A stretch of DNA of 64,000 nucleotides from an uncultured Clostridia bacterium (GTDB lineage: Bacteria; Bacillota; Clostridia; Peptostreptococcales; Anaerovoracaceae), in assembly GCA_945928865.1 (NCBI GenBank), contig CAMENZ010000006.1:1-64000 (forward strand), written 5' to 3'. Within the stretch, counting starts at the first letter, position 1; the number at the start of each line of letters is the position of its first letter. Below are positions 20,072 through 28,326 of the stretch, piece after piece. The notes under the pieces were generated by a model that was not told where the DNA came from, made no database searches, and saw only the letters and a list, made by a program, of their open reading frames with translations. The position numbers and the translations under genes were made by a program.

Positions 20072-20209
20072 CACCCAAAACCATATTTTATCCAATGAAT
20101 AACAATACACCGTTATCCCATCGAAAAAAAGCCACTTTAGAAAATTTCTTCTTCTCAAGTGACTTTCAATATATTCACAGTATTATTTTCATAAAATAAA
20201 ATCAAGACT

Positions 20210-21607
20210 TTATATGATTTTCTGTCCCATTATTACACCCATGACAGATGCCATCATAAGTCCACGTGTCCAACCACTGGAGTCGCCTAAACAGTGTAAA
20301 TTTTGGACATTGGTGTTAAAAGCCTCATCCATTTTAACTTTATTACTATAAAATTTCAGTTCAGGAGAGTACAACAATGTTTCAGGACTTGCAAAGCCCG
20401 GAACTACATGATCCATAGCCTGAATAAAATTGATAATGCTTATCATGGTTCTATATGGTATTGCCGAAGTTATATCTCCTGCAATGGCATCTTTTAGGGT
20501 TGGGCGAACATTGGAACGCGCCAATTCATTTTCCCAAGTACGCTTTCCATCTAAAATATCTCCATATCTTTGAACCATAATTTTGCCAGCTCCAAGCATA
20601 TTGCTCAGTTCTCCAACCTTTCTTGCATATTCAATCGGTTGGTTAAAAGGTTCATTAAAATTATGAGAGCATAAAATCGCTAAGTTTGTATTATCAGATT
20701 TCAATTCCTTATATGAATGACCATTAACTACAGCTAAGTTGTCATCATAGTTTTCTTGACTTACGAAACCACCCGGATTTTGGCAGAAGGTTCTAACCTT
20801 ATTCTTAAAAGGTCCAGGATAACCTATGAGTTTAGACTCATAAAGAACCTTATTAACCTCTTCCATAACTTCATTTCTAACTTCTACTCTTACTCCCACA
20901 TCTACAGTGCCCGGTTTATGAGCTATGTCATATTTTGCACAAAGCTGTTCTAACCACTCTGCGCCTCTTCGACCTGTAGCTATAACCGTTTTGTCAGCAT
21001 ATATTTCTATGGCTTCTTCCTTATTCCTAAGGCTTTTAATTATAACCCCTTCGCAGCAACCATCTTTTAAAATCACATCATTACAATCATGGTCGTATAT
21101 TATTTCAACTCCATTTTCCAATAGATAGTCTTCAATTCTTCCATATATAATCTGAGCTTTTTCTGTGCCTAAATGACGAATAGGACAATCCACCAGCTTA
21201 AGACCTGCCTGAATTGCCATCTTTCTGATTTCTTTAATTTTATCGTCTTGCCCTATACCTTCCACTGCCTTGTCGGCACCGAATTCCAAGTAGATTTTGT
21301 CTGTGTAATCTATCATTTCCTGTGCATAGGATTCACCAATTAAAGAAGGTAATTCGCCTCCAACTTCATAACTCAAAGACAGCTTGCCATCTGAAAAGGC
21401 ACCTGCACCTGAAAATCCTGTCGTAATATTGCAAGGCTGACAATTTACACATTTAAGAGTCTTAGTCTTAGGGCAACTTCTCTTTTTAATAGAATGTCCC
21501 TTTTCCACAATCAAAATCTTCTTTTCGCTTTTGTTTCTAAGCATTTCAAGGGCGGTAAAAATGCCTGCCGGCCCCGCCCCGATGATTAACACATCATATT
21601 TTTTCAT
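20210..21607 (-). CDS. FAD-dependent dehydrogenase (COG2509 type)
   Basis: A 465-residue flavoprotein. The N-terminal Rossmann motif VLIIGAGPAGIFTALEML binds FAD. A Cys cluster follows (SCPKTKTLKCVNCQPC, about residues 44-60), and then GFSGAGAFSDGKLSL, which is characteristic of the uncharacterised COG2509 family. A GRRGAEW segment near 215 and a C-terminal CLGDSSGWTRGLMMASV close the FAD site. It is monocistronic, between the B12-controlled surface genes and the metal ATPase. The substrate is unknown; electron transfer to or from a thiol or iron-sulfur centre is only suggested by the cysteines. Confidence 0.88.
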   Translation of the reverse strand: MKKYDVLIIGAGPAGIFTALEMLRNKSEKKILIVEKGHSIKKRSCPKTKTLKCVNCQPCNITTGFSGAGAFSDGKLSLSYEVGGELPSLIGESYAQEMIDYTDKIYLEFGADKAVEGIGQDDKIKEIRKMAIQAGLKLVDCPIRHLGTEKAQIIYGRIEDYLLENGVEIIYDHDCNDVILKDGCCEGVIIKSLRNKEEAIEIYADKTVIATGRRGAEWLEQLCAKYDIAHKPGTVDVGVRVEVRNEVMEEVNKVLYESKLIGYPGPFKNKVRTFCQNPGGFVSQENYDDNLAVVNGHSYKELKSDNTNLAILCSHNFNEPFNQPIEYARKVGELSNMLGAGKIMVQRYGDILDGKRTWENELARSNVRPTLKDAIAGDITSAIPYRTMISIINFIQAMDHVVPGFASPETLLYSPELKFYSNKVKMDEAFNTNVQNLHCLGDSSGWTRGLMMASVMGVIMGQKII

Positions 21608-21693
21608 ACAATTTCCTACTCTTTACTTACTTTTTTATTTTTTACTTATTACCTAAATCAGTAAAGCAGTATGCTTGCAAAATCCGCCTGCGC

Positions 21694-23607
21694 TTACATT
21701 TTCCTCACAGAAAGAGTGCGAATGGCATTCAAAACAGCCAAAACCAAAACTCCTACATCTGCGAAAATCGCAAACCACATATTCGCTATGCCCACTGCCC
21801 CTAAAACAAGGCACAGAAGTTTAATGCCGATAGCGAAGTAGATATTTTCATAAATAATTCTCATTGCTTTATTTGCAATCTTAATTGCCTTAACAATATT
21901 CATCGGATTGTCATCCATGAGAACTATATCCGCAGCCTCAATAGCCGCATCAGATCCTAAAGCACCCATTGCAATTCCAACATCTGCTCTAGTCAATACA
22001 GGTGCATCGTTAATTCCATCTCCCACAAAAGCGATAGCATCATTTCCCTTTTTTGCACCTAAAAGTTCTTCCACCTTTGCCACCTTATCCTGTGGCAATA
22101 GCTGGCTGAAAACCTTATCTAAACCTAAATCTTTTCCTACTTTTTCGCCGACAGCCTTAATATCTCCTGTCAGCATTATTGTATCTTTAATTCCAATTTT
22201 TTTCAAGAGTTTTATTGTATCTTTTGACTCCGGTTTTTCCATATCCGATATCAAAATATGCCCACCATATTCTCCATTTATAGCCAAGTGAACCAAAGTT
22301 CCCACACTCCTGCAATGTATAACATTTTCAATGCCTAGAGCCTCCATTAATTTCTCATTCCCTGCTGCAAAATCTAAAATCCCCGACTCATCTTTTATCT
22401 TACCGATTACACCCTGCCCGCTTACTTCCTTTATGTCTATAAGCTTGGTCTTATCTAAAGCCTTACCACTTGTTTCATGGTATGCTTTTGCGATACTAAC
22501 GGCGATAGGGTGATTAGAATAGCTTTCCACTAAAGCGGTATATTCTAAAAGAGTTTCTGTATCTAAAACCCCATGGTGAATTCCTGCCACATCGAAAACT
22601 CCCTGCGTCAAAGTACCTGTCTTATCAAAAACTACAGTTTTAACCTTTGATAAAGTTTCTAAATAATTGGCTCCCTTAACTAAGACTCCCGCCTTAGAGG
22701 CTCCGCCGATTCCTGCAAAAAAACCTAAAGGAACGCTCACCACCAAGGCACATGGGCAGCTTATTACTAAGAAAGTAAGAGCTCTATATATCCACTGTCC
22801 CCAGAGAGGCGGATTTTGCGATATAAGATTAAATAAAGGAGGGGCTATGGCAAGTAATAAAGCCAATATACACACTATCGGAGTATATATCTTCGCAAAT
22901 TTTGATATGAATTTTTCGGATTTTGATTTCTTATTACCTGCATTTTCTACCATATCCAAAATCTTCGAAGCAGTAGAATCACCAAACTCCTTAGTCGTCC
23001 TTATTTTCAAAAGTCCGTTGATATTTACGGAGCCACTTATAACCTCATAACCCGAAAAAACATCTCTAGGAAGGCTTTCACCTGTTAAAGCCGCCGTGTT
23101 CAAAGTAGAATTCCCTTCTATCACTATACCATCAATAGGTATTTTTTCGCCGGCTTTAACAACTATAACCCTTCCAATTTCTACATCATAAGGATCCACA
23201 CGCTCTAATTCACCTGTAGGAACGCCTTCATCGTTCAAGACTTCTACATTGGCATAATCCGGTCTAATATCCATCAATTCACTGATATTTCTGCGGCTTT
23301 TCCCAACAGCATAACTTTGGAATAATTCTCCTATTTGATAGAAAAACATTACAGCTACACCCTCTATATGTTCACCTAAAATCATAGCTCCTAGAGTTGC
23401 CACCGTCATTAAAAAGTTTTCATCAAAGGGTTGCAGATTTTTAATCCCCTTAGAAGCTTTAATAATAATATCATAGCCGATTAGGAGATATGGCACCATC
23501 ATAAGTATAAAATTTAACGGATCCTCTAATTTTAACGCCATTAAAATAGCAGCTATAATTCCTGTCCCTACAATTCTATATAAAGTTTTTTTCTGTTTCT
23601 TATTCAT
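21694..23607 (-). CDS. Heavy-metal P1B-type ATPase (Zn/Cd/Co export type)
   Basis: A membrane pump of about 637 residues. It has the CPCALV metal-binding motif in the sixth membrane helix, the phosphorylation loop DKTGTLTQG, TGES in the actuator domain, and a GDGINDAPVL hinge. CPC with a downstream helix lacking the copper-type residues suggests a Zn/Cd/Pb exporter. There is no N-terminal HMA domain in the chain; a separate HMA protein is encoded immediately upstream. I chose the ATG at 23605-23607 because GGAG lies seven bases upstream; a TTG two codons earlier is too close to that site. Confidence 0.92.
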   Translation of the reverse strand: MNKKQKKTLYRIVGTGIIAAILMALKLEDPLNFILMMVPYLLIGYDIIIKASKGIKNLQPFDENFLMTVATLGAMILGEHIEGVAVMFFYQIGELFQSYAVGKSRRNISELMDIRPDYANVEVLNDEGVPTGELERVDPYDVEIGRVIVVKAGEKIPIDGIVIEGNSTLNTAALTGESLPRDVFSGYEVISGSVNINGLLKIRTTKEFGDSTASKILDMVENAGNKKSKSEKFISKFAKIYTPIVCILALLLAIAPPLFNLISQNPPLWGQWIYRALTFLVISCPCALVVSVPLGFFAGIGGASKAGVLVKGANYLETLSKVKTVVFDKTGTLTQGVFDVAGIHHGVLDTETLLEYTALVESYSNHPIAVSIAKAYHETSGKALDKTKLIDIKEVSGQGVIGKIKDESGILDFAAGNEKLMEALGIENVIHCRSVGTLVHLAINGEYGGHILISDMEKPESKDTIKLLKKIGIKDTIMLTGDIKAVGEKVGKDLGLDKVFSQLLPQDKVAKVEELLGAKKGNDAIAFVGDGINDAPVLTRADVGIAMGALGSDAAIEAADIVLMDDNPMNIVKAIKIANKAMRIIYENIYFAIGIKLLCLVLGAVGIANMWFAIFADVGVLVLAVLNAIRTLSVRKM

Positions 23608-23704
23608 TCCCAAACTCCTATTCGACTCATTTCCTTTTTGCCAAAATTAAGCTTGTCAAGCCGTAATTTGACTTTTTGCATTATTTTGATTATGAAATGT
23701 AATA

Positions 23705-23923
23705 TTATAAGTAGATTTCACAATCAGGTTCAATTTTTTTACAACGCTTAACCACTTCTTCCATAACCTGATTTCTATCTACACCATCTTCAAACTCAAT
23801 ATTGAGTTTTAAAGTCATAAAATTAAGGTTTGCATTTATAACACCCGGTGTAGCCTTTGTAGCTTCTTCCATTTTGTTAGCGCAATTTGCACAATCCACT
23901 TCTACTTTGTAAGTTTTTTTCAT
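23705..23923 (-). CDS. Small HMA-domain metal chaperone
   Basis: A 72-residue ferredoxin-fold metal-binding protein. The usual MxCxxC site reads VDCANCANKM. It is essentially one HMA domain, the part that the downstream ATPase lacks, so it likely delivers metal to the pump as a detached domain. The acidic end (KKIEPDCEIYL) resembles CadA/ZntA-type HMA domains rather than CopZ. The ATG at 23921-23923 has AAGGAG upstream; a TTG two codons earlier is too close to it. Probably co-transcribed with the ATPase from the region holding the palindrome at 23963-23990. Confidence 0.88.
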   Translation of the reverse strand: MKKTYKVEVDCANCANKMEEATKATPGVINANLNFMTLKLNIEFEDGVDRNQVMEEVVKRCKKIEPDCEIYL

Positions 23924-23962
23924 TTTCAATCTCCTTGCCTCTTAATTAATATATATTCCTTA

Positions 23963-23990
23963 TTACAGTTGAACGATTATTCAACTGTAA
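23963..23990. promoter_or_regulatory. ArsR/CadC-type operator palindrome
   Basis: A perfect 11-base inverted repeat, TTACAGTTGAA and TTCAACTGTAA, around a six-base centre. The TGAA-N6-TTCA core matches operators of ArsR/SmtB/CadC metal sensors. It lies 40 bases upstream of the HMA gene, where it could occlude the promoter. No ArsR-family gene is present in the window. Confidence 0.75.
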
Positions 23991-24159
23991 TTTGATTATA
24001 CATTCCTAGCCTCACTTTGTCAATATAAAAAATATATTTTTATACAGATTTTTCTGTTTTTTATATAAGTTAATAAAAATCCAGTTTTTCCCTGAAATTT
24101 GTCCACAATCTGTAACTAAAAAAGGCTAGTGCCAATTAAAGCACACAGCATGTAAAATA

Positions 24160-24945
24160 CTAAATCGTAGGCAGAAAAATAATATTAGGTTTACCTGTTA
24201 CACTGTTAGTTTTGATTTGTGTATCTACACCGAAAAGACCCTTTATCTTAGGTGTTACAAACATCTCCTCAGGTGTACCAAAATCTATGATTTTTCCATC
24301 TTTCATCAATATTATTCTATCACAATAGTTAGCTGCAATATTCAAATCATGTATAGATGCAAATACTGTCATATCCTGACTTTTCAATATATTCATAATT
24401 TGATATTGATAGCCTATGTCCAAGTGATTTGTGGGTTCATCCAAAATTATCAGTTTAGTCTTTTGCACTAGGGCTCTTGCAACCAATGTTCGCTGTTTCT
24501 CTCCACCGGATAAAGACATAAAACTTCGTTCCTCATAGCCTTCCATGCCTACTTCCCTAAGGGCAGCTCTTACGATTTCACTTTCTCTATGCATATCGTT
24601 GTGAAACATTTTTTGGTGTGCAAAACGCCCAAGCATGACCATATCAAATACATTCATATCAAATTCAATATTGTTCTCCTGCTGCATTACAGACATTTCT
24701 AAGGCAGCTTCCTTGCTGGTCATTTTATGAACACTTTTACCGTCAATATACACTGCTCCGCAAGTAGGTGCATAAACTCTATATATGTTTTTTAAAAGTG
24801 TAGATTTTCCACAACCATTAGGGCCTACCAGACCGACAAAACTGCCCTCTTCTATATCCAAGCTTACCCCATCTACAATCACCTTAGTATTTATTGAATA
24901 TTTCAGTCCCTCTACACTAAGTTTGTTTTTAAAACCACTATCCAT
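24160..24945 (-). CDS. btuD: ABC transporter ATPase, BtuD/FecE type
   Basis: A cytoplasmic nucleotide-binding subunit of 261 residues with Walker A GPNGCGKST, signature LSGGEKQR, Walker B LIILDEPTNHLD and the H-loop SIHDLN. This class energises uptake of B12 or iron-siderophores. It follows the permease gene by two bases, with GGAGG inside the permease stop region; I chose ATG at 24943-24945 rather than the TTG two codons earlier. The cobalamin riboswitch in front of the first gene of the operon makes cobalamin or another corrinoid the likely substrate. Confidence 0.9.
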   Translation of the reverse strand: MDSGFKNKLSVEGLKYSINTKVIVDGVSLDIEEGSFVGLVGPNGCGKSTLLKNIYRVYAPTCGAVYIDGKSVHKMTSKEAALEMSVMQQENNIEFDMNVFDMVMLGRFAHQKMFHNDMHRESEIVRAALREVGMEGYEERSFMSLSGGEKQRTLVARALVQKTKLIILDEPTNHLDIGYQYQIMNILKSQDMTVFASIHDLNIAANYCDRIILMKDGKIIDFGTPEEMFVTPKIKGLFGVDTQIKTNSVTGKPNIIFLPTI

Positions 24946-24947
24946 AC

Positions 24948-26018
24948 TCAACCTCCTAACTTACGGTTCGACTTCCTTATTAAATATAAGAAGAACGGTG
25001 CGCCAAAAAATGCTGAAACTACACCAATCGGAAGTTCTTCAGGCGCTACAAGCACACGAGAAAGAATATCTGCTATGACCACAAAAGCACCTCCCACCAA
25101 CAAAGATGCCGGAACAAGTCGTTTATGTTTAGTGCCGACTATAGTTCTAGTAATATGCGGAATTGTCAATCCAACAAAACCGATAGCACCGGATATGGAT
25201 ACTATTATTCCTGTAAGTAATGTAGCTATTATAATAATTGATAGTTTCAATTTATCAGTATTTACACCTACAGTAGATGCTACATCATCTCCTAAAAGAA
25301 GTACATCTAACTGCTTTGTAAATAGCATAATAAGTAAAAAGCATATTACAAAAGCAACAGTCACATATTGAAGTTTTTCCCATGATGCACCACTGAGGGA
25401 ACCCATAAGCCAATAAGTTGCAGTCCTTACCTTGTCGGATCCTGTTCTGCTATGATAAATCATAAAGTTAGTTGCCGCACCAAACAAAGCAGAAACTGCA
25501 ATTCCCGCTAAAACCAACTGCGTAGCCGTTAACTTTTTTCTAATAGTCGCTATTTTGAGAGACATGATAATGCTTAGCATTGCCCCTGCAAAAGCCCCAA
25601 CCATAGTTCCATATCCACCTAAAAATGATAAATATCCATACATAATAACCGAAACTGCTCCGGCAGATGCACCATGCGAAATACCTAGAACATAAGGGTC
25701 AGCTAATGAGTTTTTAGTAAGTACCTGCATCAATATTCCACATAGAGTAAGCCCCGCGCCAACTATAAAAGCAGTAAGTGTTCGAGGTATTCTTATAGTC
25801 CAAATAATTATTTCCGCACTTTCTTCCCAAGTAGGTGCATATACTTCTTTACCTGTCATCTTATTAATAATTATCTTTCCAATAGAATCTTCACCCAACT
25901 TTACGCTACCTAGTGAAACTGCTATTAAAAATGTAAAAATTATTAATGCTATCATAATAATACAAAAAATAAAATACTGTGATTTTTTATTTAGTGGAAA
26001 TATTGTTGTTTTTTCCAT
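24948..26018 (-). CDS. btuC: FecCD-family permease, BtuC type
   Basis: An integral membrane subunit of 356 residues with about ten hydrophobic segments. Family motifs are present: GLTLCGILMQVLTKNSLADP near residue 82 and GAIGFVGLTIPHITR near 270, the latter forming the coupling helix that contacts the ATPase. It is the second gene of the riboswitch-controlled transporter operon. The family also includes ferric-siderophore permeases; the substrate assignment rests on the riboswitch. Confidence 0.9.
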   Translation of the reverse strand: MEKTTIFPLNKKSQYFIFCIIMIALIIFTFLIAVSLGSVKLGEDSIGKIIINKMTGKEVYAPTWEESAEIIIWTIRIPRTLTAFIVGAGLTLCGILMQVLTKNSLADPYVLGISHGASAGAVSVIMYGYLSFLGGYGTMVGAFAGAMLSIIMSLKIATIRKKLTATQLVLAGIAVSALFGAATNFMIYHSRTGSDKVRTATYWLMGSLSGASWEKLQYVTVAFVICFLLIMLFTKQLDVLLLGDDVASTVGVNTDKLKLSIIIIATLLTGIIVSISGAIGFVGLTIPHITRTIVGTKHKRLVPASLLVGGAFVVIADILSRVLVAPEELPIGVVSAFFGAPFFLYLIRKSNRKLGG

Positions 26019-26110
26019 TACAGCTTACAGCCCCCTTTTTCAAAAATCGATAGCTGGTTCAAAGCATGAACCAGCTAACATAAATGAATTATAATTAAAT
26101 TACTTTACGC

Positions 26111-27169
26111 CTATCCTTTGAACTTTTCAGGATAAAACTGTTTCGCCATAATTTCAACTGTTCCGGCAGAACCTGCGGAACCTTGCATATCTGCAGCACA
26201 AGCAGAATAAATGCGACCTTCCTTTACAGCTCTAAGTTTTGATGTAAATTCGTTAGTTTTCAGGAATTCCATTTTAGCATCAGTATCATAGTTATAATCA
26301 AGAATTAAAATTACATCCGGATCTCTTGCAACCACTTCTTCCCAAGAAGGTGTTGCCCAACCTTTTTTTATGTCATCAAAAACAGAAATTCCACCGGCAC
26401 GCTTAATCATATCTCCGGGAACGCCTTGACATGCAGTAAAAGGGCCTTCATCTCCTGAATCATATACAAATACCTTTAGCGGTTTTTTATATACTTCCTT
26501 ACCTAAAGTCTTCTTTACTTCTTCCAGTTTATCCTTCATAGCCTTTACTCTTTGCTCTGCCACCTTCTGAACGCCAAAAACATTTCCTAAAACTTCATAA
26601 TCTTTAAAAATATCCTCAAACGTAGCAGAATCTGAACAACAATAAGGGAAATAAGGAATAATGTTGTTATCAAGACAGAATTTAACAGAGAAGTTTTCAT
26701 CTGAGAACAAGGAATCCCAACCCATCATAAAATCACATCCTGTAGATATTATTGCCTCTTTTGATGCTTTTCTAAGATTAACTCCATCTTTAGTAAGTTT
26801 TTTTACTTTTTCTCTAGCCGGATATTGAGATACTGTTGACCAACAAGCTCCTCTAGTAAAACCTACCATTCTATCTTCAAGCCCTAAGTCAAAGAAAAAA
26901 TCTGCCATTTGATCTCCATCAGCTATAACCGCTTTAGGTGGAGAAGTAAAAGTTTCTTCCATATTTTGTCCAATACCGGATCTTTCTAAGTTCAGAGTTA
27001 TGGTATAAGGTTCGTACTCTCCACCATCTGTTCCCACTGCCACATTTCCATCTTCTACGGTATAACTATCACCCTTAGAACCGGTAACTGTATTGCCATC
27101 TTTGCCACATCCGGAAAAGACGAATACCATCGCCATTATCGTGATTACTATTAGTGCCTTTTTCTTCAT
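26111..27169 (-). CDS. btuF: Corrinoid-binding lipoprotein, BtuF type
   Basis: A solute-binding lipoprotein of 352 residues. The signal peptide ends in the lipobox VFSGC (Cys about residue 21). The mature part is a class III (helical-backbone) periplasmic-binding fold with motifs such as GLEDRMVGFTRG, AWEE-like WATPSWEEVVARDPDVIL and a closing GTVEIMAKQFYPEKF. It probably hands corrinoid to the BtuC-type permease encoded next. First gene after the riboswitch at 27415-27602. Confidence 0.88.
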   Translation of the reverse strand: MKKKALIVITIMAMVFVFSGCGKDGNTVTGSKGDSYTVEDGNVAVGTDGGEYEPYTITLNLERSGIGQNMEETFTSPPKAVIADGDQMADFFFDLGLEDRMVGFTRGACWSTVSQYPAREKVKKLTKDGVNLRKASKEAIISTGCDFMMGWDSLFSDENFSVKFCLDNNIIPYFPYCCSDSATFEDIFKDYEVLGNVFGVQKVAEQRVKAMKDKLEEVKKTLGKEVYKKPLKVFVYDSGDEGPFTACQGVPGDMIKRAGGISVFDDIKKGWATPSWEEVVARDPDVILILDYNYDTDAKMEFLKTNEFTSKLRAVKEGRIYSACAADMQGSAGSAGTVEIMAKQFYPEKFKG

Positions 27170-27275
27170 AAATTGCCTCCATAAAAATTCAATTAATTAT
27201 TAATGTTTGCCAAACAGTATAGCTATTACCACACTATTTTCTAAATAATTCACATTACATTTATGGGTTTAGGGT

Positions 27276-27311
27276 AAAAAAGAAAACCGCTATACACAAG
27301 GCATAGCGGCA
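27276..27311 (-). terminator. Riboswitch expression-platform terminator (btu operon)
   Basis: CCGCTAT (27287-27293) pairs with ATAGCGG (27303-27309), extended by a wobble pair, and is followed on the minus strand by TTTTCTTTTTT. Confidence 0.8.
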
Positions 27312-27414
27312 CATAACGAAAAATAGCAACAACAATATATAAGCTATAGATTAAGCTTATTATGTTCACTTCTTCATTATCAATGCCATACCGCGTGACA
27401 CATAAGATAACAAA

Positions 27415-27602
27415 CAAAAAGCAGGTCTCCTGGCTCATGATATAAGAACTCCCGTCTTCCCGGAAATATTAATAGCGGTATACCTCTATTTTAATTCCAG
27501 TGACATGGTGAGAGTCCAAATCAAATACAGTTACGGGATAGCACAGGCTTCACACCTGTTTCCCTTTTAAAGCTAGTCCATTCGGACATCGCTACTTTCT
27601 GT
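27415..27602 (-). promoter_or_regulatory. Cobalamin riboswitch (btuFCD operon)
   Basis: The minus strand reads GGGAAACAGGTGTGAAGCC, then the near-canonical core CCCGTAACTGT, and the B12 box AGCCAGGAGACCTGC at 27421-27435. The order and spacing fit the standard adenosylcobalamin aptamer. It is followed by a terminator hairpin and preceded by a strong promoter. It implies repression of the transporter when cobalamin is abundant. Confidence 0.95.
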
Positions 27603-27642
27603 CAATTCATATAAATTATTTAGTTAGCAAATAACAACTAAC

Positions 27643-27671
27643 AATATACCATGTACTATGAAAAATGTCAA
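27643..27671 (-). promoter_or_regulatory. Promoter of the btuFCD operon
   Basis: TTGACA (27666-27671) and TATATT (27643-27648) with exactly 17 bases between. A small hairpin with GTTAG/CTAAC arms lies at the expected 5' end of the transcript (27619-27642). Confidence 0.85.
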
Positions 27672-27783
27672 TTAGTTAAACTCAAGTTTTGTTCTTCACT
27701 TAATACAAAAAATCAGTTCTATCTCAAAGGCAGAACAGCATTTTCCAGCATGAATTAGATATACAACCGCCACCACTCCTTAA

Positions 27784-27921
27784 ATAGCTATTGCCCCCCC
27801 CACAAATAATGAAGGTATATATTATGTTAATTATAAACCTGATCCATCAAACAATTATCTACAATGGGAAATTATATTTGCTAAAAAAAATACATCAAAA
27901 GTATTAGAAAAAGGAAAATAA
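27784..27921 (+). pseudogene. Possible 3' fragment of an unknown gene
   Basis: A frame open from a TAA at 27781 to TAA at 27919-27921 without a start codon. It reads naturally toward its end (NEGIYYVNYKPDPSNNYLQW, then KVLEKGK). A run of C residues at 27794-27801 may mark damage. The family is not recognised. The rest of 27672-28000 shows nothing I can call. Confidence 0.25.
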
Positions 27922-28002
27922 AAACGGCTTATATTCTTACTTCTTATATGAGCAATAAATTGGCATACATATCCTTACAAAACAAGATAAAAAAACACAC
28001 CT

Positions 28003-28072
28003 TATCAGATAATTTGTGGATTTTCTACAAAAAATTTAATTTTTCTATTGACTTTGCACAAATTATCTGATA
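28003..28072. promoter_or_regulatory. Long inverted repeat spanning the met promoter
   Basis: TATCAGATAATTTGTG (28003-28018) is the exact reverse complement of 28057-28072, with 38 bases between. The right arm occupies the -35/-10 spacer, so this is upstream of the transcript and more likely a paired protein-binding site than an RNA hairpin. ATTATCTG also recurs directly next to it. Confidence 0.55.
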
Positions 28073-28076
28073 TTAT
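28048..28076 (+). promoter_or_regulatory. Promoter of the met leader-metQNI operon
   Basis: TTGACT and TATTAT separated by 17 bases. The predicted start near 28083 gives a very short 5' leader to the Met-rich peptide. Confidence 0.8.
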
Positions 28077-28107
28077 CTGTCCATAAACTTCAAAGGAGGA
28101 AATATAC

Positions 28108-28227
28108 ATGGGAATTTTTAAATTAGAATTATCAAACAAAAAAGCTATGATGATGATGGATATGTGCATGGTTAACATGTGCAAATTTTATAATACGAAA
28201 AATTCCAATGTACTTTCCATCACCTAA
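28108..28227 (+). CDS. Met-rich leader peptide of metQNI
   Basis: A 39-codon reading frame with a strong AAGGAGG eight bases upstream of ATG. Eight of its 39 residues are Met, including four consecutive ATG codons (residues 14-17) and the cluster DMCMVNMC. It is followed 20 bases later by a Rho-independent terminator and then by the methionine transporter genes. This is the layout of ribosome-mediated attenuation. ACTTTCC just before the leader stop can pair with GGAGAGT, the 5' arm of the terminator, giving a plausible antiterminator that is free when ribosomes stall at the Met codons. A Met/Cys metal-binding microprotein is the alternative. Confidence 0.7.
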   Translation: MGIFKLELSNKKAMMMMDMCMVNMCKFYNTKNSNVLSIT

Positions 28228-28247
28228 AGATAAAAAAATATACCACT

Positions 28248-28279
28248 AAGGAGAGTTCATAGGAGCTCTCCTTTTTTTA
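28248..28279 (+). terminator. Attenuator terminator of metQNI
   Basis: AAGGAGAG (28248-28255) pairs with CTCTCCTT (28266-28273) and is followed by a T-run. It lies between the leader peptide stop and metQ, so read-through must be regulated for the operon to be expressed. Confidence 0.85.
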
Positions 28280-28326
28280 TGGGATTTTAGCCCTATGACC
28301 TCTTCAAAGATTTCAGGAGGATTAAA

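Noticed and set aside
19789..20158. Two small minus-strand frames
   Set aside because: They lie on the cobalamin aptamer and its terminator, which explain the conservation and structure there.
27250..27438. 62-residue minus-strand frame
   Set aside because: Overlaps the terminator and B12 box of the btu riboswitch; no ribosome binding site.
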